From assembly GCA_934045075.1 (NCBI GenBank), contig OW203734.1, positions 14,134,016 through 14,198,015 of the forward strand: a stretch of 64,000 bases of DNA. Direction: 5' to 3'. The position numbers and the translations under genes were made by a program. This DNA comes from Yponomeuta sedellus. Its lineage: Eukaryota > Arthropoda > Insecta > Lepidoptera > Yponomeutidae. Positions 54,736 to 64,000 of this stretch are shown piece by piece (positions within the stretch are counted from its first letter, which is position 1; each line of letters starts with the position of its first letter). The notes beneath the pieces are model-generated. The model was not told the origin of the DNA. It saw only the letters and a program-made list of their open reading frames with translations, and searched no databases.

Positions 54736-57646
54736 CAATATAGATATTTTTTATCAAAACGTGCGAGGCCTAAGAACAAAAACAACCCAGTTTCTATGTT
54801 TAGTTGAATCGTCAGAAGCGGATTTAATTGCCATTACGGAATCAGGCTGTAACGATTCCATACATAATGCCGAAATTGTCCCATCGGGCTTTCATATCCT
54901 GCGATGTGACCGGACAGATGGTCGAAAACAGGGTGGAGTCTTGTTGGTGGCCGCACCGCGATTCGAATTACGCCGTATATCTATTCCCGGTGACGTCAAA
55001 CTGGATAATTGTGAGTTCGAGTTAATCTTGGCGACTGTTCACTTAAAAAATAGGTTTTTGTTTGCTTCTTGTGTTGCTTATATTCCGCCTAATGCTAATA
55101 AAAGTAGCTATATGATTTTGTTTCATTTAATTGAATTATTTAGTGTCAAATACAAGGGCAACTGTATAGTGTTAGGAGATTTTAATATTTATTCGTGTAA
55201 CAGCAATGTAACTAATTATTTTGAATACTTTATGTGTTATTGTGAATTCATTCAGAGAAACGACATACAAAACTGTACTGGCCGTCAGCTTGATCTGGTG
55301 TTGGTGGGCGCGGGAGTGCGCGGCGCAGTGGGCGTGCGCGCGGCCGACGACGGACTGCGGCCGGTGGATGCATACCACCCGCCGCTAGCCGTCAGTGTGG
55401 CTGCGGCCGCCAGTCGCGACGCCCGTAGAAAAAGTAGCCACTCAGAGGATGAGGTTCCACTAACGTACGATAAAGCATGGAATTTTAGAAAGGCCGACCT
55501 CAATGCTCTGTACTATTCGATTGGAAATATAGACTGGAGTGAAATGTATTCCATTACGGAGCCTGAAGAGGTTTTGAATTTTTTCTATGAAACTATTAAT
55601 TCATGTATTGATGACTGTGTTCCAAGTAAAATGCGAAAGCCTGTAAACTCTCGGTACTCTTACCCTGAGTGGTACACGGCAGATATTATTCGCGACATCA
55701 AATTAAAATACAGACTCCACGTACGGTATAAGGCGAGTAAATCGCCTACTGATTATGAAGCGTTCAGATGTTGTAGGGCTAGGGTGAAAGCGGCGACTGC
55801 CCTGGCGCATGACGAGTATCGCGATCGAGTACAAAATCATCTTGCGAAAGACCCGAAAGCATTCTGGTCGTATATAAAATCTAAAAATCAGAATACTTGT
55901 AGGCAGAAGCTTATTAAGGAGGGAAGAACATTGACTGATCGGGAATGTGCAATGGAATTCGCAACTTATTTTCATTCCGTGTATAGTCGTGATCCCGCGC
56001 TGTTAGATTCCGAGGCGGCGAGTGCGGCCGGCGGCGGGGCGACCGGAGCGCGCGTCCATATCGCTAGCCTCGAGTCGGCGGAAGTCAGCTATGCGCTGGC
56101 GCGGCTGGGAGCAAAAACATCAGCGGGGCCGGATGGAATTCCACCATTTATTTTTAAAGATTGCCGTACGGTACTTGCGGACCCGTTATTACATATTTTT
56201 AATATATGCCTCAAGGCGGTAACTTTTCCCGAGCGGTGGAAACTAACTCGAGTAGTGCCTGTGCCGAAGGGGCGTGGGGGTCCGGAGACGAGCGACTATA
56301 GGCCCGTGGCAGTTTTGTCCACCCCAGCCAAGGTGTTCGAAGCTGCTATACACCACTCCTTACATCTACAAGTGAGTCCACATTTGTCTGAGGCGCAATA
56401 CGGCTTCCGACCCGCACGCAGCACCACAGGCAATTTGCTTCACCTCATGACTCGCGTTATACCAGCAGTGGACGCCGGTGGACAAGTAGATGTTGCCTAT
56501 TTTGATTTTAAAAAGGCCTTTGATACCGTCGACAACGACATCTTACTTACGAAGTTGGCACGCGCAGGTTGCACCCCCCCTACGCTTGGTTTCTTTTCGG
56601 ACTATTTACGGGGCAGGCGACAGTATGTTGACTGCGCCGGACATAGGTCTGAACCGTATTACACCAGGTCTGGCGTTAGCCAAGGAAGTAATTTGGGACC
56701 CTTGGAGTTTATCCTGATGGTAAACGATCTTCCTGAAGCGGTGACGCATTCTACTTGCTTGCTTTTTGCGGATGATCTCAAGTTAGTGAGAGAGATTGAG
56801 GATGAGTCGGATTGTCAGGCATTGCAGTCTGATATAGACAGAGTAGTGGCCTGGAGCAATGAGAACCGGCTTTTCTTCAACGTGACTAAGTGTCAGATCA
56901 TCTCTTTTAGCCGCAAACGCTCGCCGCTTCTGCATCAGTACCAAGTGGACGGCACTCCTTTACAGCGCGTGGAAGAAGTAAGAGATCTAGGTGTTCGACT
57001 TACTGCAGATTTAACGTTTCGTAAACATATCGTTAACGTTTGTAAGAAGGCATTCAGGAACCTAGGGTTCGTGATGCGTCAGTCGCGAGAGTTTACGAAC
57101 ATATCCGCCATACGCGCCCTTTACGAAGCCATTGTAAAAAGTCACCTCGAATGTAACTCAGTCATCTGGAGTCCACATGAGAAAAAATATAGGCTCATGC
57201 TGGAACGTATCCAAAACAAATTTGTGAGGTTTATTTACTTAAAATTGTACGGAGTTTATCCTTTTTATCCTTTAATGTATCCTACTTTGTTCTTATTAGG
57301 CATGGTGGGTTATAACCAGCTGGAAGTGAGAAGGGAGTTGGCCTTAGCTACCTATGTGCTTAAATTATTGCGTGGTGTGCAGTGCAACCCAGGCGTGCTG
57401 CAGATGGTAAGCCTATCCGTGCCTGACCGCTATGTGTGGCGCAGACGGCGCGTCGATCTGCTGGCGGTGCCGCGCGCGCGCACTAACCTGCTGCGGGACG
57501 CGCCTCTCACCCGAGCTATTCGCACTTTGAACTGTGTCTCAGAAAGTACTGACCTGTTTTGTTGCTCTCTGAATGAATTCACAAAAAATGCGCTTTTTAT
57601 TTTATGCTATAACTTGAATTTGCGTAAATCAAATTTTTATGAGTGA
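54686..57646 (+). CDS. Non-LTR retrotransposon ORF2: APE endonuclease and reverse transcriptase
   Basis: 986 aa, uninterrupted, about the usual length for CR1/jockey-superfamily ORF2. It nicks the target DNA and primes reverse transcription of the element RNA from the nick. N-terminal APE-type endonuclease: N25 in 'YQNVRGL', E52 in 'AITESG' (usual TETW), 'GDFN' at 164-167 and H231 in 'DAYHPPL'. Reverse transcriptase: 'YGFRPARSTT' near 572, palm 'AYFDFKKAFDTVD' with D607, 'SGVSQGSNLGP' near 662 (Ser in place of the usual Pro), and 'LLFADDLKLV' with D696/D697. It continues into the thumb and a C-terminal region that lacks an obvious RNase H. The first Met lies inside ORF1 in another frame, so translation probably depends on reinitiation or an internal start. 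With catalytic residues present and no stop, it is recent and possibly active. Exact clade unproven; CR1-like is my best guess. Confidence 0.93.
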   Translation: MHKDLMLQSHNTSTCYNNIDIFYQNVRGLRTKTTQFLCLVESSEADLIAITESGCNDSIHNAEIVPSGFHILRCDRTDGRKQGGVLLVAAPRFELRRISIPGDVKLDNCEFELILATVHLKNRFLFASCVAYIPPNANKSSYMILFHLIELFSVKYKGNCIVLGDFNIYSCNSNVTNYFEYFMCYCEFIQRNDIQNCTGRQLDLVLVGAGVRGAVGVRAADDGLRPVDAYHPPLAVSVAAAASRDARRKSSHSEDEVPLTYDKAWNFRKADLNALYYSIGNIDWSEMYSITEPEEVLNFFYETINSCIDDCVPSKMRKPVNSRYSYPEWYTADIIRDIKLKYRLHVRYKASKSPTDYEAFRCCRARVKAATALAHDEYRDRVQNHLAKDPKAFWSYIKSKNQNTCRQKLIKEGRTLTDRECAMEFATYFHSVYSRDPALLDSEAASAAGGGATGARVHIASLESAEVSYALARLGAKTSAGPDGIPPFIFKDCRTVLADPLLHIFNICLKAVTFPERWKLTRVVPVPKGRGGPETSDYRPVAVLSTPAKVFEAAIHHSLHLQVSPHLSEAQYGFRPARSTTGNLLHLMTRVIPAVDAGGQVDVAYFDFKKAFDTVDNDILLTKLARAGCTPPTLGFFSDYLRGRRQYVDCAGHRSEPYYTRSGVSQGSNLGPLEFILMVNDLPEAVTHSTCLLFADDLKLVREIEDESDCQALQSDIDRVVAWSNENRLFFNVTKCQIISFSRKRSPLLHQYQVDGTPLQRVEEVRDLGVRLTADLTFRKHIVNVCKKAFRNLGFVMRQSREFTNISAIRALYEAIVKSHLECNSVIWSPHEKKYRLMLERIQNKFVRFIYLKLYGVYPFYPLMYPTLFLLGMVGYNQLEVRRELALATYVLKLLRGVQCNPGVLQMVSLSVPDRYVWRRRRVDLLAVPRARTNLLRDAPLTRAIRTLNCVSESTDLFCCSLNEFTKNALFILCYNLNLRKSNFYE

Positions 57647-58245
57647 TTCCATCCATTTTAAAGCTTTTATTGACATACATTTATATTGTTTTTAATTAGC
57701 AATTGTATCGAATGTTTTACTTCAATTTTTTTTGACATTGTGATTTAATTTAAATTTTATTGGAATTGAATTTATTTTTATCTATATTTAATTTTTGCTT
57801 CTCATGTTTGATGTATTTGATTTGATTTAATTTCATTTGCTATTGGAAATCAATGTGGCTACAAGCTATTATTTATATTAATTTGTTATCTTACGTGATT
57901 CCATCCATTTTACCCATTGTCAAGTGTTTTTATTGACATCCCTTTATATTGTTTTTATTATTATTTGTATCTAATATTCTAATTATTATTGACATTTAAC
58001 TTATTATGATTTAATTTAAAATTCATTGGAATTCAATGTATTTTTATCAATTTTTTTTTTATTTTTGCTTAGCATGTTTAATTTATTTGATTAGGATTCA
58101 ATTTAATTTTCTATTAGAAATCAATGTGTCTGCGAACTATTATCTATATTACTCAGCTACCGCAATAGGATCTCCTGTAATGATAGCTGTAAGTTATGGT
58201 AATAAATAAATAAAAAAAAAATAAAAATAAAAAAAAATAAAGATA
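57647..58245 (+). other. 3' UTR and tail of the intact non-LTR element
   Basis: A block starting 'gtgattccatccatttta' occurs twice, at 57643 and 57895 (252-bp period, diverged by point changes and small indels). The first copy includes the ORF2 stop. After the second copy comes 'taagttatggtaataaataa' and an A-rich tail to about 58245. The 3' boundary is given by the end of the A-rich run. Confidence 0.75.
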
Positions 58246-58249
58246 CCTT

Positions 58250-58855
58250 TCACATAATTACAATTAATTTTAGCTTTTGCGTAGTAAAAATAAGGCGACC
58301 GGCCGGGAAATGAGCGAGCCGCCGGCTCTCTTAAAAGAGGGGTCGTTATCTTCGAGTCTGCTTGAAGAAAACAATCAAGCGCTAACAAAGGGTCACAAAA
58401 GAGTAAAGGAGTCAACTGTAACCTTTTTAATGCAAACACTTCATTAAATGTTAAAGGAACGTGATTGTCATTTTATTCTGATTGATAAGTTTCAACTTGG
58501 CTGCTTGTTTAAGTTTTAAAGGAAACGACATGTTTAAGGTATGTGCCACCCCTACATACTTGTATAACAATAATGGTTTGAGAAGGAAAGACCAGGGGGG
58601 CGAGTCTCTAAAAAGCAATAGTTGTTCAATAGAAACATATTAGTCCGGTAATAGTCGTTTCATTCACACTAACGGTAGTCTAATAACCAAACGCGTTGCA
58701 GTGGTATAACCCGTGACCGATCCGATCTTCGTGAGAGATGCCTATTTAATTTGCGCGGGTTAAACCCCTGGTATGACTTTGTAGTGCCATTGTTTTGTAG
58801 ACTACCAAATTGAGGCAAATAACAACCATTATCGTGCTTATATCATTCTATTGAA
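58250..58855. other. Nothing recognised
   Basis: No gene or repeat assigned. Confidence 0.5.
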
Positions 58856-58864
58856 AAACTATCT

Positions 58865-59060
58865 AAATGTTAGACTCTAGGGCCAGGGCAGTAACAGGGA
58901 GCCGGGTAGCGGTCAGTAGGTAGATCAGCAGCCCTATAGTCGGACGACGTGGTCGGCACCGAGCCCGTGGATGCAAATGGCGGGAGACGGCGGAGGATGG
59001 TGTGGTGGAGAAAAACCCATATCCAGTTGTGGGCAGAAATGGGCTGATGATGATTCTCCT
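58865..59060 (+). pseudogene. RTE-like 3' end with coding remnant
   Basis: Traces of the terminal 'R..W..LEEAY'-type region followed by 'tatccagttgtgggcagaaa' and 'tgggctgatgatgatt'. Heavily decayed. Confidence 0.5.
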
Positions 59061-59064
59061 AATT

Positions 59065-59390
59065 AAATAAATAAAAAAAAATGTTTATTTAAAAATTCAG
59101 GAATACAGTTATGAATCAATTGCAACTCCCACACTAGGCACAGCCTGTGCCGTGGAAGTCTGGTAGGATACGCAAAATCATAATTAGCAGCGGTTGACGG
59201 TGCGAAACAACATCTATGGCACTTGAGTTAAAGTCAGAACAGCTAATTTAAGAATTATCGGAGGTGAATGCACAAAATGAAGACCTTCGTAAGCAACTGC
59301 AGGCACTCGAGTCTATGTAGTCGTCGCATGGGAACAAAACGAAGATTGAGGTACAAAGTATTTTAATTACCTATACACAATCGTATAAAG
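59065..59390. other. Mostly unclassified sequence
   Basis: 59125-59170 carries 'cccacactaggcacagcctg', the complement of the shared SINE/LINE tail loop. Nothing else recognised. Confidence 0.45.
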
Positions 59391-59391
59391 T

Positions 59392-59447
59392 AACTTCCAC
59401 CCAACACAATCACTTGTCCTGGCCCCAAACCAGGATAATTTCTAATA
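59392..59447 (-). repeat. SINE family B tail fragment
   Basis: 'acaatcacttgtcctggccc' and 'caaaccaggataatt' match the B tail reversed. Confidence 0.5.
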
Positions 59448-59449
59448 GA

Positions 59450-60230
59450 CAGACCCTTTTAATCAAAGAAAATAACATTTAACAGGAATTAGAAAAAGAT
59501 CTCAAGGAAGAGAAGTGCGTGCGAACAATATTCATCGTTCCTTTTTATGATGTTTACTAGACGGCGTAACCAGTTCGTGAGTTAAGTCATAGAAAAAGGA
59601 GGTTTGTACTGTGTAATCTAATCTTACATTAATTAACCTACTTCTACACGATTTTTTTAATTATATTTTGTTAATTGGAAATAAAACTGATTAGTAAATG
59701 CCACTTAGAAGCGTCTATGGTAAACTTTAATCTAATCCAATCTCTAACATAAAGGGTGACTTTGCAGCAAAGATGTTAAGGTTGACATACTGTCGACTAT
59801 ACTAAAGTTTTTTTTAATAGCACAGTTTTTAAATAGTTTTTACACCTGCCATTTCGCAATAAGGAGCAAATAAAGACTGTTTTTCAATGAAAAAGTCAAT
59901 TCGATAAAGATCGTTTCTTATGATGTGAAAAAGGGATGAAAAGAAAGAGCGTTATCTCATTTAAATTTCAAACAGAGAATGAAATGACAAATGGTACGAT
60001 AATAACGAAAAATGAAAAGTCGGTAGTGCAGCGTGAATTAACGATCTTTGCTTCTCGGCAAGCTCAGCTAACATTGCCTTTAGGGATCCGCTAATACTTT
60101 ATTTACAATGAATGAAAATATTTTCAAAGCACCTTTGTCTGAGGCAGTTACGTAGCTCAGGAATGACGACTTTAAAAAATAAAAGTACTGTTTCTAGGAT
60201 AGCCAGTGAACGCGTAACAAAAAATTCTCC
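59450..60230. other. AT-rich sequence, nothing recognised
   Basis: No gene or repeat assigned. Confidence 0.5.
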
Positions 60231-60247
60231 GTGGTATTGGTAAATGT

Positions 60248-60495
60248 TTATATTCTTTTTAATGCACTAACCCGTGCTAAGTAGCGCAATTTTAAAAACA
60301 TATTTAGAGGCTAAGAATACCACCCATGCCGGGACTCGAACCCGCTTTTGTACGTGATACAGAGAGTATTGTAAAGAGGCTCGAAAATTTCACTGATGCC
60401 GGTAAGTCGCCCATTAGCGCTGGCGTGGTTTGCCAGAGGTCGCGGGTTCGAGTCCCGGCATGGGCGGATTTTTTTGCCTCTAAATCGGTTTTTAA
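60248..60495 (+). mobile_element. SINE family C, foldback form with TSD
   Basis: Perfect 13-bp TSD 'tattggtaaatgt' (60235-60247, 60496-60508). Order: head 'tttttaatgcactaacccgt', inverted tail and B box ('ccgggactcgaacccgc'), leader 'acgtgatacagagagtattg', tRNA-like core with a deleted D-arm, 'gcgggttcgagtcccgg', tail. The inverted arm is the complement of the final 50 or so bases. Confidence 0.9.
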
Positions 60496-60550
60496 TATTG
60501 GTAAATGTGTTAATTAAAAAACATATTAGCGACTGTGAGAGAAAATTAAT

Positions 60551-60893
60551 TACACTATTTTTATTTTTAATGCACTAACCCGTGCTAAGGAACAAATTTA
60601 AAAACCTATTTAGAGGCTAAAAATTTCACCCATGCCGGGATTCGGGTGATATCGTTCCGATGTTAAACCTAACTGCAAAGTAGGTAGTCGGGGCTGTAAG
60701 TAATGCAATTTGCTTAAGTCAGATGTCGCTGCCTGTACGTAATACAGAGAATATTGTAAAGAGGTTCGAAATTTCACTGATGCCGTGAGTCGCCCATTGG
60801 CTCAATTGGTAGAGCGCTGGTACGGATAGCCAGAGGTTGCGGGTTCGAATCCCGGCATGGGTGAAATTTTTAGCCTCTAAATAGGTTTTTAAA
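60551..60893 (+). mobile_element. SINE family C, longest foldback form with TSD
   Basis: Perfect 13-bp TSD 'agagaaaattaat' (60538-60550, 60894-60906) around 343 bp. Order: 48-nt head; 46-bp arm complementary to the 3' end; leader 'gtgatatcgttccgatgtta' to 'aatacagagaatattg'; tRNA-like core 'cccattggctcaattggtag' to 'gcgggttcgaatcccgg'; tail 'agcctctaaataggttttta'. The TSD proves that the inverted arm and body inserted together. Confidence 0.93.
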
Positions 60894-60934
60894 AGAGAAA
60901 ATTAATGTTTTGCATGTTTAGTAAACTTTTTTTA

Positions 60935-60985
60935 AAAACCTATTTAGAGGCTAAAAATTCCACCCATGCCGGGATTCGTAACCGT
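60935..60985 (-). repeat. SINE family C, 3' fragment
   Basis: 'aaaacctatttagaggctaa' and 'cacccatgccgggattcg', ending in the B box. Confidence 0.75.
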
Positions 60986-60989
60986 GTAA

Positions 60990-62845
60990 GTATTGTCGAC
61001 ATTTTCTCCTTTTCTTTCCATGAAAATGCTTATATGCTGCAGAAGGGAATAATAAAAGCCTGTTCAGCTAACACTAAAGGGTCTCCCCGTTTGTATATCA
61101 ATAACTGGTGAAATTTGTAGGTTAATTTGCTGCAAGCGGTAGTCAGCTAAGTTCAAGGGGAACTGAACACTGTTTGACCTCAGGTGGTCAATGTTGTGGT
61201 CGAAACGATGACGCAATGAGCCAAGACCCAGATAGCGGAAATACAATAGATTCTTGCCTGAATGGTGCGAGATGGCTACAGGCTTCAAAAAGAGTGGAGG
61301 CCTCTTCTACCTCACAAAAAAAACCTCCATGATTTGATTTATCCATCCCGTAGGGTCATCTTGGCCATCTCAAATGCCTCTTATTTGCTACCCGACCGAC
61401 CGAAAGATATCCACATTATTTTATCAATCCATCGCGTAGCGCCATCTTGCTCTACGTCTTGAAATTAGGAAAGATGACGGTAGTCGAATCATTTCAATTA
61501 AAAATCTTTATCGTGATTGCGGGCACCGTAAGCAGTTGGACTTAAGCTAGTGGTCTTAGGAAAATAAATACGGACTTAAGCCAATACGCCCAGTAAAAAA
61601 TACAGGTAGCACTTTAAGCAGCATCAGACAACCGAGTAGGTCAAACAAAATAAAAATTTCGAAAAAGGAAAGGCCTGGTGCGGAACCCTTTGCATTTGCA
61701 AGTGAAACTTGCGCTGAATAACTTACTTTTCTCTTTATCTCTTCTGCCTGCAATGATTTCCCATGGGTTGTGTGGCATTTGTCACAATCTGCTTATGCTT
61801 TACATTAAACTATGTTTGAATTTAGTTTTTACTGTTGATATTTAATAGTCGTTACGTAGTTAAACTCGCCTTTGAAGGTGTTATTTCTTACGTAATGTCC
61901 TGTTAAATGTTGCATGTGAAATAAAGAATATATTTATTGGGGCGTTGATACCTATATTGATGTGAAAACTATAGACCGTGGGTCAGTTACACTCATGTTA
62001 CCAAAATGAGAACAATTAAGAGGTTCATATTATCTAAAAACAAATGTTTCTAAACAATGTTTAAATGTCAGTCACAAACTTGGATGGTCTAGCGACAGAA
62101 AAAAATGAATTGACATTGAAATGTCTTATAACACCAACCCATGGTGCATCGCGAAAATCAAATATACAATTTACTAAAAACCAGCACAAAAAACTTAACC
62201 GCAGACCAGGAGAAGTTCTTTCAAACAAATTATAGTACTGTTTTACGCAGGCCTCCTCCAGATTAGCCTAGTTGTCTTTATCTCTAGCTGAAAATATTTT
62301 ATATTAAAATATATTTGTATTTTATATACAACTACAATAAATACAACAAATATACAACTACAAAAAATTTACCTATTGCTTATTACTCTGAAGTGCAAAG
62401 TAGTACTCGTGTATTCTACTTACTACTCATGTATTACTAGAGTTGCTTCCTCACGACGCGACGGTATATCTTCTTATTATTATAGCTGGTCTGTTTTCTC
62501 TTTGTTTTATGTATCTACCTAACCAATATTAGCCGTTTATCGTTTACGCTAACCACCTTAGTTATCAGCGTTTAAAAAATATTTTTTTTTATATCCTACA
62601 ATATCACTTCTAGTTCATATTTACTATGCTATACTACTGTTAGTATATATTTTAGAATAGTTCCTTGCACGTTGCTGAACTATATCTAGGCGTTGATAAC
62701 TTATGGGTACACAAAACTAATCTGCCTCACTGTGCAATGAATTTAGTATTGTTCCTAAAGAAGAGGACTATTTCAGTAAACCAAATGCTTCAACGTACAT
62801 AGTATTCTCTTTACCAAAGTGACACTTTGTCTGCAACGTGTTGGT
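60990..62845. other. Unclassified sequence
   Basis: No gene or repeat assigned over about 1.85 kb. Short frames at 61064 and 61262 lie on opposite strands without recognised domains. Confidence 0.5.
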
Positions 62846-62850
62846 TAATC

Positions 62851-62934
62851 GCCGTTGAGAATATCATTAATAGGTTTCGTGAATCGGTAAACTTTTACCG
62901 ATTCACGAAACCTATTAATGATATTCTCAACGGC
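62851..62934. repeat. Perfect hairpin, 41-bp arms
   Basis: 62851-62891 pairs perfectly with 62894-62934 ('gccgttgagaatatcattaa...') around a 2-nt loop (ct). Confidence 0.95.
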
Positions 62935-62935
62935 C

Positions 62936-63910
62936 ACCTTATGCCACCTTGCTTTACCGCACAATAAAGAGCGCTTTTGAGTCAACATTTTGTATATGGG
63001 TTCAAAGATGCCATTTTTTTCTAGTCCTAAATTCTGTGTATGTATTGTAGTGCAATGACGATTGCATGCATGATCACGTACACTTCAATTTATTGCTGCT
63101 TCAAGTCTACGCGCTGAAACATATCGCACCTTTTAGGAGTCTATGGAATCAAAAAAACATGATAATATGATAAGACTATATATATGTAATTGAACAAACT
63201 ATATTGCACTAATTAGAGGCAAAAGTAGTGTGACGGCGCAAAGCGTTTTGTTTTTCTCAAATGTAAGAACTTGAAAAATACTGGAGAAACCCGACTTTTG
63301 ACATTTAAAATTCTTTTAAAACTTCATATAAAAATAAAATTCGCGTCGTCATACTACCTAAACGGGTAGGAATAGAATTCCTTCTCACCCGGTTCCTACC
63401 ACGGGCGTTGGGTAGTGGCGTGTGGCAATTAATTTGCATTCTAGAGCGTCGGCCTGTGTCAGGCGCACGTGGCCATTCCCTCGAGGGCCCGTAAGTAGTA
63501 CATGGAAACCGTTCGCTACATAATACCCCCTTGCTCAATTTTCCTTTGGCGGATTTCATGTGAAAATGATGGGTTCCACTTATCATTATGACAGACTATA
63601 TAACTGACCCGTGTCACGAATCATGCATTTTTGAGATACGTTTGTATGTTTCATGTTTATTATTTTTTCCGCACAAAGTTAATTACTTACAGAGTTTGTT
63701 GTGGAGAAAACATTAGACAGTATGTTTATGACACATTACTACACAATATGATCTAAAAACGAAAGATAAAATGTACCAAAAGACATGTTTTAATTTTCTG
63801 TACAGAAATTTTCGCTCGACCAACATGTGATGACGAAATTCCTAAAAATTTAGACTAAGGTTGCTTTTATTTAATAAACATTTTTCTTTAATAATTGTTC
63901 TTATATATTT
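62936..63910. other. Unclassified sequence
   Basis: 63360-63560 is GC-richer and carries a 93-aa minus frame without a recognised domain; not called a gene. Confidence 0.45.
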
Positions 63911-63911
63911 T

Positions 63912-64000
63912 TAGGGTTCCGTACCTCAAAAGGAAAAAACGGAACCCTTATAGGATCACTTTGTTGTCCGTCTGTCCGTCCGTCCGTCCGTCTGTCAAGA
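63912..64000 (+). repeat. Common interspersed repeat, cut by the window edge
   Basis: 'agggttccgtacctcaaaag' pairs partly with 'aaaacggaacccttatagga', then 'tcactttgttgtccgtctgt' and GTCC repeats. From general knowledge this start recurs in many insect genomes; class not determined here. Confidence 0.6.

Overview
This is a host-gene-free stretch of an insect nuclear genome, most probably from a moth or butterfly. The evidence is the AT-rich background, the lack of any exon chain, and the repeat content: tRNA- and 5S-derived SINEs, RTE-like tails with TGATGA ends, foldback elements, and a jockey-superfamily element with a PHD finger in ORF1. The species cannot be named from sequence alone. Almost everything recognised is transposon, transposon debris, microsatellite or foldback DNA.

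The only intact coding unit is a non-LTR retrotransposon at about 53.2-58.2 kb (+). ORF1 (388 aa) has a PHD zinc finger and a coiled coil. ORF2 (986 aa) has an APE endonuclease and a reverse transcriptase, overlaps ORF1 by 50 nt in another frame, and is followed by a 3' UTR holding a 252-bp tandem duplication. Broken relatives lie on the minus strand at 1.8-3.0 kb and 48.5-49.1 kb, with a lone 3' end at 42.96-43.1 kb. RTE-like fragments lie at 8.1, 13.9, 24.8, 34.8 and 58.9 kb.

I use local letters for repeat families. A: tRNA-SINE beginning 'gacgacctctgtgg'. B: tRNA-SINE whose tail resembles A. C: tRNA-SINE, often a foldback form with a fixed head, usually flanked by 9-13 bp target-site duplications (TSDs). 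D: 5S rRNA-derived SINE, about 16 copies or fragments. E: about 250-bp retroposon with an RTE-like end. F: foldback element with long inverted repeats and a hammerhead-like core. G and H: hairpin elements sharing 'cgaaacgt'. I, O, P, Q: unclassified two-copy repeats. K+J: long tRNA-SINE with a separate 3' hairpin module. M: LINE 3' UTR ends. R: RTE-like tails.

Layout. 0-5 kb: LINE debris, a 5S-SINE, a 355-bp (ATATT)n tract. 5-17 kb: dense nested SINEs and foldbacks, with a (CATA)n tract at 14.1 kb. 17-31 kb: K/J SINEs, a probable Harbinger-type MITE (21.2-22.1 kb), F elements, a 97-bp perfect palindrome (25.8 kb). 31-33 kb: (CA)n and a 475-bp (TTAC)n tract. 33-49 kb: several near-perfect hairpins, the second I and Q copies, and a LINE inserted in a 5S-SINE. 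49-53 kb: mixed SINEs. 53-58 kb: the intact LINE. 58-64 kb: foldback SINEs, a long palindrome, and a common repeat cut by the right edge.

The nesting gives a relative chronology. Several insertions can be shown from TSDs or from an uninterrupted second copy acting as the empty site. No host gene, true tRNA gene, rRNA gene, CRISPR array or bacterial operon was found. Smaller gaps without their own entry hold nothing I recognise.
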